A stretch of DNA of 64,000 nt, taken from Mycocentrospora acerina (lineage: Eukaryota; Ascomycota; Dothideomycetes; Pleosporales). The position numbers and the translations under genes were made by a program. This document shows positions 19,513-31,832 of the stretch, one piece after another. The first letter of the stretch is position 1. Each line of letters starts with the position of its first letter. The stretch covers positions 558,001 to 622,000 of the forward strand of contig JAKUHH010000284.1 in the NCBI GenBank assembly GCA_022701365.1, read 5' to 3'. The notes beneath the pieces are model-generated. The model was not told the DNA's origin. It was given only the letters and a program-made list of their open reading frames with translations, and did no database searches.

Positions 19513-22500
19513 ATGTCCAATTCCAACGCGTCTCCGCCGCCGCCGCCGCAACACACGCGGACGTACCAGGTGCGCCAAGCGATGCGATGCGATGCCCTGC
19601 GATGCGATGCCCTGCTCTGCCATGCTCTGCCATGCCATAGCATGCCATTCCTCGCTCGGCGCGCGCCACTCACCCACTGCACAAGTCCTTCTGACCACGC
19701 CTAGGCCTGCATTCCGTGCCGCCGCCGCAAAGTGCGCTGTGACCTGTAAGTGATGCGTCGAGAGCCCGCGACCATGGCTGACGCTGCCCAGCGGCCCCGT
19801 CGACCACCCCCACGACCCGCCATGTGTGCGCTGCCGCCGCGAGAGCAAGGAGTGCTTCTTCTCCGCCACGCGCCGCAAGAGGAAGCTGGACGGCGAGGAT
19901 GAGCCCGAAGAGGTCGACGACTACGAGGTCCGCAATGGCCGCAAGCGCATGCGCAGCGAAGGCCACATGCCCGAGCCCGTCAGCGTCATCGCCGCCAACA
20001 CCACCGCCTTTGTCTCGCAGCCGCTGACGCCCGGCGGCTCCGTGGGGCGCTACGAGCCGCTGCGCCGTCCCACCACGTCGTCGAGCCACCACCATCTGCC
20101 GGAGAACGAGGAGGACCAAAAGGTCAACAACGAGACGGTCGCCACCCTGCAGGCCGGCGAGGTCTACAGCGGCCACGATGCCCTGAACCTGCTGTTCGAG
20201 GCGGCCCGCAATGGCGGCGGCATGGACGACCACCACCGCACCGGCAGCACCTCGAGCATGCAGCGCCCCACGCTGGGCAGCACCCCGGGCTCGCAGACGT
20301 TTGCCAGCCCCCAGGCTACGGCCCCGCATGTGCGCAGCAACTCGCGGAGCGCCGCAGAGCCCGCCGTCGACCCCGCCATCTCCCAGCCCATGATCCCCGA
20401 CCCGCCCAACGAGGCTGCCTTTGCCGACGCCGTCAGGGCCTGGTCCAGGTTCCGCTTCGTGCGCGCAGGCTGGCTCACGGCCAAGGAGGCCATTGCCTAC
20501 ATTGACTACTTCTACGCATATCTGTCGCCCCTAACACCAATCGTCGTGCCTGACTATCGCGACCATGCCTTCCACGCGAAGCTGCTCAAGGAGGAGCCCA
20601 TGCTGGTCATTACCCTGCTCACCATCTCGTCTAGGTATTCGCAACCTAGCGGGTCCACCAGCATTGGCGCAACCTCTCGCTCCTACTTGATCCACGAGAA
20701 GTTGTGGAAATTTCTCCAGGGCATGATTGACCGCATGATCTTTGGCCAGGAGCAATTTGGCGGCGGTTTCTGTGGCGCAGGACAGCAGCCTGGATCCGAT
20801 GTCAACCCTCTGTCGCGTAAAGGCCTCCGGACACTGGGCACTGTTGAGAGTCTCATGTTACTCACGGAATGGCACCCACGCGCCTTGCATTTCCCCCCGG
20901 GAGACGACGATGATGAGCTCGTCGTTTCTGACGACGTCGTGCCCCTCGAGACAGGCCCCAAGTCTGACATGTATAAGGGTGTTGGCGACAAGAGAATTGA
21001 CAGCTGGCTGGAGCCGTGTTGGCGGAGTGACCGCATGTGCTGGATGTTGCTTGGCAATGCCATGACACTCGCCTTTGAGATTGGTGTCTTTGATGAGACC
21101 AGCGAGACGGAGTTTGAGGAAGCCAATCAACACCTCTCGCATGCAACCGTGAAAGCGTACTACCGACGAAAGAACCACCTGAGAGATCTTCTCATCATAT
21201 ACGTCACTCAAACCAGTGGTCGGCTCGGACTGACATCCATGCTTCCCAAGATCGAGCGTGATGAAAATCTCGTGGGCGGACCCACGCCAATCGAGTTATA
21301 CCAGGAGCGTGTCAGCCGCATAAAGGCCCCTCCACCGCAGTTCGGCATGCGAGCAGACGGTCAGCGTCTTCCACTCGAGTCGATTGCCCACCAGGAGCGA
21401 CACGCTGTGCAAGATCTCGTGCTTGATTTCTGGACCCGCATAGCTAAGATTATGGAAATGGGGAACCTAAAGCTCTTTTCAAACCGACGCAAGACGCGGG
21501 AGCTGCTCAAATCAGGAATGTACGAAGAGATGTTGCGGTTCTTCCAAGGGCCGCTTATGGAATGGAAGAACTGCTTCGACCGTGCTTCAAATGGTGAGTT
21601 TCTATTGTGGATTGTACCCATGTAGATGTCAAGACTAACATGACCAAGTCCCTACGCAATTGCGCCACGTTCTCATCATTGAATTCGAATACACGCGCGT
21701 GTACCTCAACTCCCTCGCCCTACAGGCAGTGGTAGAACGTTGCACGCATAACACGCCCATGCAGACCCCCGCCCAGCCCAACGGGCGGCCTGCCAACGGC
21801 AACGACGGCGGCGCAATCCCTTTCTCCACTCTAACAAGATGGTATGCGAATGATAGACACTACATTAATGAAGTCATCGATGCCTCGCGCAACGTACTGA
21901 AAATTGTCGTTGACGGACTGTTCCCTGGCGACTACTTGCGACACGCGCCTGTCCGCACCTTCTTCCGCATTGTTAGTGTCGCCATCATTTTGCTCAAGAC
22001 TTTTGCCCTAGGCGCTACAGAGGAAGATGTAGCCGTCAGTTTGGGACTCCTGAGCGGCGCCGTGGACGCCCTTCGCACCAGCATCGTAGACGATGTGCAC
22101 GTCGGAAATCGGTTTGCAGACCTCGTGGAAACACTCACACACCGAATCCGTAGCCGCTTCGTGCGTCTCGCAGCAAACGTCTCACGAGCGGGGAGCAGAA
22201 GCCCTATTCAAGCGCCCGCCATGCCACCACCGCTCTTACCACAACAACATCTCCAACCACCATATTCAACCTTCCAGGGCCCCCCAAGCAGTGCAAGTAG
22301 TCCTGGTCTTGGCCTCACAGCCAGCGGCCGCGCAACTCCCATATCTCAATCCCTGTGGGGAATCTCCGCAGAACCATACGACCCAACATCGAACAGCATT
22401 TCCATCATGCCACCTCCCGGGTTCTCTTCTTATAATGGCCAGAACGGTGACTCCAATCCAAGCACAGGAAGTAACTGGTCTCACTGGAATAACGGCGGCG

Positions 22501-22670
22501 CTTGGAACGGGACAGCACAAGACCAAGATTGGCTTGCTCTCCCATTGGATCCTCTACTCGATCAGTGGGGTGCGGAAATCAATCAAACCGCCATGGGGCC
22601 TGATGTCGGAGGCATGGACATGTTGGATATTTTGCTGAGCATGGGTGGACCGCCAGGCAACACATCGTAG
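19513..22670 (+). CDS. Zn2Cys6 fungal transcription factor, 973 aa
   Basis: Exons 19513-19569, 19705-19745, 19792-21593 and 21649-22670. The zinc cluster spans three exons: ACIPCRRRKVRCDL, then a spacing loop GPVDHPHDPP, then CVRCRRESKEC. The spacing is C-X2-C-X6-C-X12-C-X2-C-X6-C, at the long end for loop three. A basic stretch FSATRRKRK follows and should help nuclear import. Residues about 190-210 and 800-940 are Ser/Gly/Pro-rich. The central fungal regulatory domain includes YLSPLTPIVVPDYRD and MLVITLLTISSRY. The C terminus is acidic and hydrophobic (MDMLDILLSM), a plausible activation segment. Intron 1 is long for this genome (135 bases) and carries GATGC-type repeats. I am not sure which named regulator it corresponds to, so no symbol is given. 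Confidence 0.88.
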
Positions 22671-24012
22671 AAGGAGATTTAGAATCTTGTTGATTAATTT
22701 GCATTGGGGGTGCATGTGAAAATTCGATGGATATCGAACTCTGGTATTATCTGTGGGCGGGGCGGTATATATGCGATACCCAGCTGATGTGTGCCATTTG
22801 GCCTCGGCTTAAGATCTTGGAGACTGACTTTTGGATGTGAGATGCAATAATGAAACCAGGAGTAAATTACTAACTAATCCCTCTGAGGACAGAAAAGTTT
22901 GTCATTTATCAAAAAGCTAAGTTGTTGCTTGAAAAGTAAAAGAATCACTTACTTGCATGATCATGTGTCTATGGGCCATTTACAAAACCTTCATGGCGAG
23001 CTTCGACTTTCTGTGTAATGTTACTGTCTCCGATTTACTCTTTGACGTCTTGAACGCATTCGAGAGGCAAAGTCCAGCTGGCTCCTCGTCATCAAAACCC
23101 CCTCTTCACTAATACCCAGCAACCTAGCATTTGAAGACGCAAGTTATATCATATCATCTCACATCACGCCGTACAACTACACATAATCACCTGACCCCCT
23201 CCCCCCATACATGCACACCTCAAGATCATACATGCTGTGTACATGTATTTCCCACCCATTCAATCACCACCACCACACTGCCCTTCCTCCTCCTCTTCCT
23301 CCTCTCCCACGCCTTCCCATGAGTAATAACCGTAGCATATCAATCCACTAATAACCACCTTCATGACCGGCGTTGTCGTCATTATCAATATCAAAAAAAA
23401 ACGAGTTGGTATCACTTTAGTGTAGTGTGGTGTAGTGTAGTATGCTAGGGAAGCAGGTCTAGGTGCAGATATAAGCCAAGTAGATGTAACAGTCAACACT
23501 GCATTTGTTCACACGTTGAAGGAGGCGAATTCAGAGTCTTGGAGGTGTTGTTTTTGTTTATAGATACGGAGTAGGATACTGTGAGAGCGTGTGTGATTGT
23601 ATACATCTGTTTGTAAATGGGCGTGTAGATCCCCCGGCTTTTTTCGAGGGAGAGGTTTGTCTTGTAGGGGTGGATGAGGGTGGGGTAGAATGGACTTTAT
23701 GTGGAGATACAATTAATCTTCAAGTGATGTTGTGGAGCGTGCTTGAGGAAAAGAAATTTTCAATCGGATTGGAGAGGTATGGATGGGGTGGGACCTTTCA
23801 ACGTGGCTTATCTAAGTTGGAATATGAAAAATAAACCCCCCAGGCAAAATTCACAAGCAGATATTAAAAGTGTAGACGGCAGAAGATAAAGTTGATTCAT
23901 TATCCGAGATGCTCAGACTTTTTTTCGTAAAAAGTCGTTTGCCGTTCTTTCAAACCGCGTTACCGTCCAGGCTTGTAATTTTCCATCTCATCCCATTCCA
24001 TTAAAAAAAACC
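22671..24012. other. Convergent intergenic region, 1.3 kb
   Basis: It lies between the ends of the Zn2Cys6 and transporter genes. It has AT-rich stretches and a GTAGTGTA-type repeat near 23420-23440. Short open frames have no recognisable content. Confidence 0.5.
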
Positions 24013-26024
24013 CTAATGCACAAACCTAAAGTCCAATCTCTTCATCCCTTCGTCCTTGGAGTTGAGAATGTAATCCTCCTTTTCTTTCCTGTTCATCGCG
24101 TTCCACTTTGTGTCCCTGACCTTGTTTCGCCAGATGTAAAACGCCTTTACAAAGTAGAATAAGACAATATTGAAGCAGCAAATGCCCAACAGGATCTTGT
24201 TACCACGGCGGTACAATGGCTGGTCGTTGTCGCGGTAGATGTTGGAGGCGATCATATTGCCAGCCTAGATGTGAGGTTAGTATATACTCAGTATCTAATA
24301 TCCACAAAATAGACTTACCTGGACAAAGCAGTTGTAGAATGCTGCCGAAACGGCACGTGTGCGGACAGAGTTTGAGTTTTGTGCGTTCCAGCCGACGAGG
24401 ATGGCGTGGCAGTAGGGGTAAGACAAGAGGCCGCTCAAGAGAGCGTAGCGAACCCAGGCGCTTAGGCTTGCAGGAATCACGACGAGAGCAACTAGCCATG
24501 GGAAAATCCAGATGTTGCTTAGAGAGGAGACGATGCTTCGCTCTCTGGCCTTCTTGGAGATCCAAGTAACGAGGATGAGTTGCACGGCGAAGAGGAATTG
24601 CGAAGGGATGGCTAGCATGTTTGCTTGGAAGGTCGAGTAGCCCAATCGTCGTAGGATGTAGGACAGGTAGGTGCCCGGAGGTGAAGGTCTGATAAATTGT
24701 TAGATGAAGCCAAATACAACTTGTTAATTGTTGCAACTTACGGAATGTAGGCAGTAAGACCGATCAGGTACAGCGGCCATTGCTCCCAATCGCAAATGAC
24801 TTGCCACAATGCTCGCATGGAAACAGCCTGACGATTGTTCATGTCGCCCTTTGACGGATCATCACGCAAGATTCGGTTGACGAGAATGTGCTCCTCATGA
24901 TCGCTGAACCAACCGTTCTTGCCCCTGAACCAATTCTTGGTTTGGCAAGCCCCCGGAGGCATGAGTCCATAAGAGAAGACACCAATGACAAATGTTATAA
25001 TGCCTTCAATCAAAAACCTACGTCGATTAGTACTCATCCAGTCAAAAAAACACGATTAACCCTGTAAACTCACAGATACTGCCAACCACCCCAACCGTGA
25101 AGACCTCGCATTTGAAGGACGCCGGCTGCTATTAGCGATCCGACGATATTACATGTACTCAGTGCTGTCCAGAACCAGGATAGACGAGTAGGCAGTTCAT
25201 TTCCCTTGTAGAAGTATGAAAGCCATAATACAATGTCACTGAAATAGATTAATTAGCCACTATCTCAAATACCCATTTGATTCACTTACGGAATAAAACC
25301 TCCCATGAGGAGACCAAGCAGGCAGCGAAGGACATAGTACTGCGCCTTGGTTTGCATTGCGGCTTGCGATGCGCTAACAATCGACCACGCGCAAATAATA
25401 GTAGGGATCCATCGATCCGCACCAAGCTTCTTGCTGATGAGACCACTAGGAATCTCAGCGAACAGGAAAGATGCTAGAAAGATCTGAAAGTGTCAGCCAC
25501 CATGTCGGATTACATAAATTCTCGCACAACCTACAGTCTGGCCATAGTTGAAGTCATTGGTGTTCATCTCTGGTCGGAAATTAGCATTGCTCCGATACAG
25601 TAGGAGGAGATGTGACTAACTCAAGTCTTTGAGCAGGTTGTCCGAAATAGCTCTGTTGATATTCTTGCGGTTCAAATCCAGTGAACAGAACATGACCCAT
25701 GCCCACAGCGTGATCCTCAAATCGAGCTATACCAGAATAAGCGTACGTTTCAGACCTCGAGTCAATCCTTCTTACTTTGCGAACAAGCTTTTTCTCTTCC
25801 TCGGCTGTCCACGTGTAGGTTGGGTCATAACGGTGCAGGCCCTCATAGCTCGCTGCCTCGTATTTTTGCGCCCAGTACTGTGCCGTGGCAGGCTCACTGA
25901 ATGGGTGATCATCGTAAGATCCAAATTCCGGTCGCTTGGGTTTGACTAAAATGTCAGAACCCGAGTCGTCGGATTGAGCAATGGGCACGCCATATTGATT
26001 GACAGGTCCCTTGAGATCAGCCAT
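24013..26024 (-). CDS. MFS transporter, anion:cation symporter (allantoate permease) family
   Basis: Eight exons: 26024-25776, 25726-25621, 25569-25535, 25483-25290, 25238-25074, 25017-24742, 24688-24319 and 24264-24013. All phases fit and the product is 548 residues. The first 80 residues are cytosolic and acidic. Then come about twelve membrane segments. The loop after helix two is GLISKKLGADRW, the MFS motif A variant of this family. Helix one ends with the characteristic LNRKNINRAI. The C-terminal cytosolic tail NRKEKEDYILNSKDEGMKRLDFRFVH is diagnostic of the Dal5/Seo1/Tna1-like group. Members of this group carry organic anions, vitamins or allantoate with protons across the plasma membrane. 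The substrate here cannot be inferred. The longest exon covers helices 7-11. Confidence 0.9.
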
Positions 26025-27351
26025 GGCTGTGGTGATTCGACAAGAGCGTTACAATTTGGTAACGAGTTGCTAATAGAAAGCAGGCGAACTCTATGGCTGA
26101 ACCTCAGATTAAACATCTCCGTGGAAGGCCCTTTAAAGGAACAAGAAGAACTGCTGTGGCAAGAAATGGTGCAAGATGGCCCAAAACTGACAACATTATC
26201 AAAACATAGCACTGTTTTTGCATAGACAAAGGCTTGAGGGCTGAAGTCTTGTCCGTTTGTCGTCATGATAAGAAATTGAGAGACTGCAATTGGATCGCAG
26301 TGTCGGAGATTTACTCTTATCGAAGGCAATGTGTCGGAAGAAGGTTCGTTAGCAGGGTAGTTGGCTTGTGTACGACTCCGGGGCACTTGGCTGCATCGTT
26401 CCTCCAGCGGACTAGACCTGCGAACAGTAAAATGCACGAATAGCATATCCTCGTACCAGTATATTCTGCTTCTAGTTTGCCTGAGGCTTTAGCTATTAGA
26501 ACTACACAAAGTGGCTTAATCTTGTGCATCAAGATTCTCGCTCCATGTCCCACTACAGTGATGAACTGGGACCTCGACAATCCCAGAAGTTGCAGGTACG
26601 TGTTCTAAACCTTCAAATGAACTCCTTCGACCCCGCAAGACTGGCCGTTTATTGGCAGAGAATGTCTGGTAGTTGATTTTATGTCCGATAACGATACTTC
26701 ACCCTTGCGGGCACGTCAACTCGTCTAGAATGGCGTCACGAACTACATCTTGGCGCCACGCATGCGCGATACACTGCGAGTTGTTTTCGCCAACTAACCA
26801 CATATAAGACCTGACGATAGAAGCTAGCAAGAGGCGTCGATATTCGAGAGGCTTACGATACGAAGTTTACGCCGCAAATGTCGTGATCTGGTTTTGTTTA
26901 TCCGGACCATTGAAACCGACTGGAAGAACTTGACTGCCAATGTCAGAAGACGAACAAATTGACACAAACACGAAAAGCCACTGCGTTAAACTGCGACGAA
27001 GAACGCCAAAAAACAATCACGAACACTACCTGCTAGCGAAGAGCTGGTCGTTTCCTCAATGCGCCGCGTCTGTACTTTACGCGATGGATATTAGTTCAAG
27101 CACAGTTTTCAGCAGCAATAGGCGAGTATTAAACTCCATCACTGGACATGCCATCCGCCTGCATAACACAGCAACAAAGGAAGCTGAAGTATGGTGGCAA
27201 CCTTTGCTTTAGTATTTGATCCAATTCGAGATTCCTATAAAGGAGCAGCATCGTAATTATCTTGGACGTACGGCAACGACCTACGTTTCCGTATGTGTAG
27301 ACGTCGCTGTCGGATGCGATGACAAACCTCTATTATCAAGCCGAAGGTGTC
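26025..27351. other. Intergenic region, 1.3 kb
   Basis: It lies between the transporter start and the end of the Mkt1-like gene, both on the minus strand. It should hold the transporter promoter. Open frames up to 166 codons are not convincing. Confidence 0.5.
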
Positions 27352-29857
27352 CTATCGCCTTGCAGCTAACCATGAATTTGTTTCAGTCCAGAGCCTCTTG
27401 GTCGATTCTGGGACGGTACCACTGCCCGATTTGATACCACTGTAGACGGCATCCCACAGCGCAAACGCCGTCTGTAAGTCTCCAGGTAGATCTAGAGACT
27501 GCGGGAAGTAGCGCGTCGAAGCCGTCTCGACAACCCTCGACTTGGTTGCTGGCGACGTTGGATCGGCTTCATTACTGAGTAGCTCATCCAAATATGACTT
27601 AACGGCAATACTCAAAGCACAGTTGTTGGGTAGAAGGAAGGGCAGTCTATTTGAAGATAAGCTTTTTGAAACGAGGAAAAGTTGGACTAATACATACTTC
27701 ATAGCAATGTTCTTGAGGTCGGTCTTCCGATCGCAACTAGCGGTCAAGAACATGTGCGTGGAAGCAACCTCGACCAGGTCTCGAAGTGTCTGACGGACAA
27801 CATTAACGATTGAGTTGTAGCCGAGAAGATGCTGGCTGAGGGGTCCAGTGAAACCGATCGGCCGGTGATGCAAGGTACCAAGACCGCCAATGCGAGAAAC
27901 TAGCATATTGGCATCTCGATCTTGTTCTGCGTATATTGTCAGTAACAGGCAGATTCAATTTATACACAGAGACTCACGAGTGCCACGAATTGGTGCACCA
28001 TTGTACTCTGGAAACATGTTGATGTCACCATTAAGAAGGCCCAGCCGCAACATCTCAACAGCAAGTACAGCACCATCTTCAAGGTCAGGTTTGCCCTTGA
28101 GGTTAGCAATCACAGCCGCAAGAAACTTTCCCCATGCGGTGAAGTTGTGGTTTGCGTCGACGTAGTCTCGTGCTGCAAGGAAGCGCCAGATGGAGTTGTA
28201 CACGATTTCATCGGGCGTAGACAATGGCTGTGAAAGAGTTATGTTTTGCACTTCATTCAATTGAACATAGTACTTACATTCTTCACATTTTTCTTTCCGA
28301 CCGTTTTGGGGACGAAGTCTGTGTCCTGTAGAGCGAGAATGGCAGCGCCTAGGTACCCATACCCCTTGAACATTGTCAGTACTGCCTGAAATGCTGATTT
28401 TTTCTATCGTTGGACTTACTTGGTGTTGTGTGACGACTGATTTGAACGTAGCTTCCTTCACATTCCATGTATCGACAATTGTGGATGTCTCGGGCAGACC
28501 CTTCATGCTGATGATGCTCGACTGAGGCTTGCCTGTAGAATCAGGAAACCAGCATTTCAGGGTCAAGTCTTTATGCCTGTACCAATTGTGCAAGGCACTT
28601 GAGAGAAGATTGATGGCTGTTGTTCGGAGCGGACTGATCGTCGAGCTCACAAGTTTGCGGTATTCCGGTGATTCACCTCCGTCCATAGGCGGGACTTCGT
28701 AGATTTCGCAAGTAGTGCGCCACTGCAGGATCCGCGCGTTGATGAGGCCATGGGACAAATAGTAATATACCTCATTGGGAAGTCGTGCACCAAGATATTC
28801 ATGCGCATCGTTTGGCAGCTGGTTTGAGTTCAGGGGTTTGAAGTCGCCATCCGATGTCAAGATTGGGTGGTTCTTGACTGCCAGGCGTGCTTTACGATAC
28901 CTATCAAGGTAATTGAGTTGTTCAAACCGCGGATCCTCGCGATTGTTCATGACCACAGAATAACCCGATCTGCCATTGCTCATGATCATCTTGATAGCAC
29001 TGTGCGGCTTCAGCAGTTCCGTTCTGTTTGGTGTATTGAGATTGGGCAGGGTTGGGAGAAATGATGTCCCAGCGAGCAAGAGGGCGTCCACAAAGACGTC
29101 GTCTGAGATCTTTCCGTTGCCAGCAAACTTCTCGAGGTCGGCAACACACCTAGATCGCCTTGTGAAATAGAATGTCTTTTCCTCCAAATTCCATTGTGTT
29201 ATGACTTTTTCGCACTCAAAGAGAAGTATTTCGGAGGCGCCTGAAATCGCATGGACTTTGGCCTCTTTTTCGAGATATGCGAGCTACGTTGCGTCAGCCG
29301 CCATGACGGCGAAGATGGCTGCTATATTTACCTGAGCCCATGCGCTGTAAGGTGCAACCTCAAACGGGATCTTTCTTTCCACTAGAACCGACTGTAGTGC
29401 GCGAAAGAGGTCTTCTGCTGTGACGTATTCTGGCTATAGTCAGCCTCCGCTCACTGCCTCAGATACCCGTCTGTCTCTCACTTGACTGCCCAAATTTGTC
29501 AACAGCTGGCTCGGCCTGGTGATTGTCGTACAGGTTCCAGGCCTCGGCGTTTGTGGCAGCCTCCATCTGTTTTTGCCTGAAGGGGTCATCTGGTTTTGAG
29601 ATGTCTATCCCGCTGAAGACAAATCGTGGCTCGATCTGTAGGCTTGCAAACGTGTCGAGGTCTTCCTCAATGTGTTGCTTCAGCGCCAGTGGGAGTCCTC
29701 CAAGCGCAGGGACAAGTGGCTCTTTTGCTCGCGGGTGGTTAAGGATACGGTGGTTGAGATAATCGGCGGCTTCGATGCCCACGCGACAGCCGCTGAGCTC
29801 GTGAAGATCCCCTAACTCTTCGAAGTTGGCGCTCCATGCTTCAAAGTCGCGAATCAT
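27352..29857 (-). CDS. Mkt1 homologue (XPG-like post-transcriptional regulator)
   Basis: The frame starts at 29857 with MIRDFEAW, then the degenerate XPG N-region CRVGIEAADYLNHRIL. It runs through about seven exons with clear GTNNGT donors. The I-region-like part includes PFEVAPYSAWAQ, SGASEILLFECEKVI, DDVFVDALLLAGTSFLPTLP. Later come the Mkt1-specific parts NEVYYYLSHGLINARILQW and TQHQGYGYLGAAILALQDTD. That last piece appears only after removing an intron at 28422 to about 28359. A C-terminal helical domain ends the protein. Mkt1 is a cytosolic factor that in yeast works with Pbp1 on mRNA translation and stability, including of mitochondrial and mating genes. The nuclease acidic residues look incomplete, as in the family, so no nuclease activity is expected. 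Residue count is roughly 750. The exact sum depends on my splice choices. Confidence 0.8.
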
Positions 29858-30303
29858 GATGAATAGTGCGTGCGTGGCTTGAGGTCAGAATGATACTGTG
29901 TGCCGAAGATGATATGCGGGAATATTTATGTAAGGGCGAGTGCAGCAATGTGTTTCCCACAAGGCAAACAGGGAACAGTATTGTATGGAATGCGGGGTGA
30001 TGGTAAAGTGTAGGAAACGTGAATTTGGGAAGCTACGATGCTCCCCCGCTTGGCGTGTTAACTATCCCTGTTGTGGATTAACCATATTCGGACTGGCTCA
30101 GGTACAACTACTCGATTGCATATGAGAGGTAAAGACGCAACTCAAGTCGACTTCGCATATGCACGTCATTGTCCAGTTTTCAATCGAAGAAAAAATTGCC
30201 ACACCATATCGTTGCTAATTCTCAGCGTTGAAGAAACTGACTTCTTTCCTGCCCCGCGATCTTATCTTTCATCCCACTCTCTTGCCATTAAACACAACTC
30301 AAC
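29858..30303. other. Divergent intergenic region
   Basis: 446 bases hold the promoters of the Mkt1-like and oxygenase genes. A CTTTCATCCCACTC pyrimidine-rich stretch precedes the oxygenase ATG. Nothing else is seen. Confidence 0.5.
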
Positions 30304-31407
30304 ATGGCTCACTCCGAAGTTCACGACTCCACAATCCCAATCATCGACATCTCTGATCCGTCTGAAAAAGTTGCACAGCAGGTGCTAGATGCTGCATCGG
30401 CTCATGGGTTTCTTTTCATCAAAAACGATGGTACAACTATTCCACCAAAGGACATTGATGACATGTTTGAGCTTGTAAATACATTTTCCAACAACCCTTA
30501 CATTCCCTAACAAGTAAAACAGTCAAAAGCCTTCTTTGGCTCTCCCCTGTCTCAGAAATCAGAATTCGCCATCCACTCCCCCAAAGCAGGAGGTATCAAT
30601 CGAGGCTGGGTATCAATGCAAGGCGAAGCTCTAGATCCCGAAGGCACCAAACACGGCGACCCAAAGGAAGCATTCAACATCGCGCCCCCTTCTCTCAACA
30701 CGCCTCTACAGCCTCTCCCGCTCCCTCTCTCCACATCTACAGACCTAATCTCCCGCTTCCAAACATCCTGCCATAAACTCTGCACAAACATCCTATCCCT
30801 CCTCGGCACGGCCTTACAAACGCCCGATCCCCAGTACCTCAGTACGCGACACGATCAATCCAAAGGCATCTCTGGCTCAATCTTCAGGATGCTCTACTAC
30901 CCCAAAACAGCAGCCTCATCAGGCGACGAAGCAGGACAAAGGGAATCCATCCGAGCAGGCGCACACTCAGACTACGGCTCCATAACCCTCTTATTCCGTC
31001 TCCCAGGACAGGCCGGGCTCGAGCTCAAAACAGAGTCAGGATGGGTTCCCGTTCCTGTGAATCCGAGTCCCTCGCAAAATACCTCGCCGCCCATACTAGT
31101 CAACATTGGCGACTTGCTGTCGTTCTGGACAAACGGCATGTTGAAGAGCACAGTCCACCGTGTGACATTTAGCGGCGGGGAGGAGAGATATAGTATGGCG
31201 TATTTCTGCCATCCGCTGCACGAGGTGAAGTTGGATGCTGTGCCTAGTTCTGTGATTGAGGAGTTTGGTGAGAAGGGGAGGGAGGAGCTGAGAGGTCAGA
31301 GGAAGAGGTTGGGATTGGATGAAGATGTGGAGGAGAAAGGGAGTGAAGAAGTTTTGACAGCGAAACAGCATCTGGATCGCAGGTTAAAGGTCACATATGG
31401 ATTGTGA
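30304..31407 (+). CDS. 2-oxoglutarate/Fe(II) oxygenase, isopenicillin N synthase-like
   Basis: Two exons (30304-30474, 30523-31407) give 351 residues. The N-terminal DIOX_N part reads IPIIDISDPSEKVAQQVLDA, then HGFLFIKN. The iron triad is H205 and D207 in AGAHSDYGSITLL plus H269 in STVHRV. The 2-oxoglutarate Arg is in RYSMAYF, ten residues later. GGINRGW is the usual conserved turn. The length and order fit the fungal thymine-dioxygenase/IPNS-like superfamily, cytosolic enzymes acting on varied small molecules. A Ser/Pro-rich insertion (residues about 100-120) is unusual. The C terminus is Glu/Lys-rich. No biosynthetic neighbours are present, so the substrate is unknown. Confidence 0.9.
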
Positions 31408-31832
31408 GGTGGGACAAGGCGATTATTGTTAAGTCTAGACATCGTACCACTGCTTCCTCTGCGGATATAGTTGTTGACTGAAAGAAATTAGAATCTGGTA
31501 TCCTTGCGTGTAAGATTTGAAAGTGACGAACATTCTTTTTGAACATCTGAAAAGGAATTAAACGATATCAAATATTTGAAATTTGAATCACGGCCTCCTT
31601 CATCCACGTGGCAAGGCACCGTCATCTCAGTATGGAAGAGTGCTCGTATCTTTGAAAAGGAGAATTCTTGCAAAGAGGGGGGTAATATATAGTACACTGA
31701 ACGTGTATGTGCAATTTTATGTACATGTTTTATGCGTACATATCGAATGTCACTCAACACGAACACCACGCTACGCTATGCAAACACGATCCCACACGCT
31801 ATGCAAGAAATTCAAGACAGATGCATATCACC
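31408..31832. other. Convergent intergenic region
   Basis: 425 bases lie between the ends of the oxygenase and BRCT genes. No feature is recognised. Confidence 0.5.

Noticed and set aside
18914..19753. 279-codon plus-strand frame
   Set aside because: Overlaps the first exons of the Zn2Cys6 gene in another frame and has no recognisable content.
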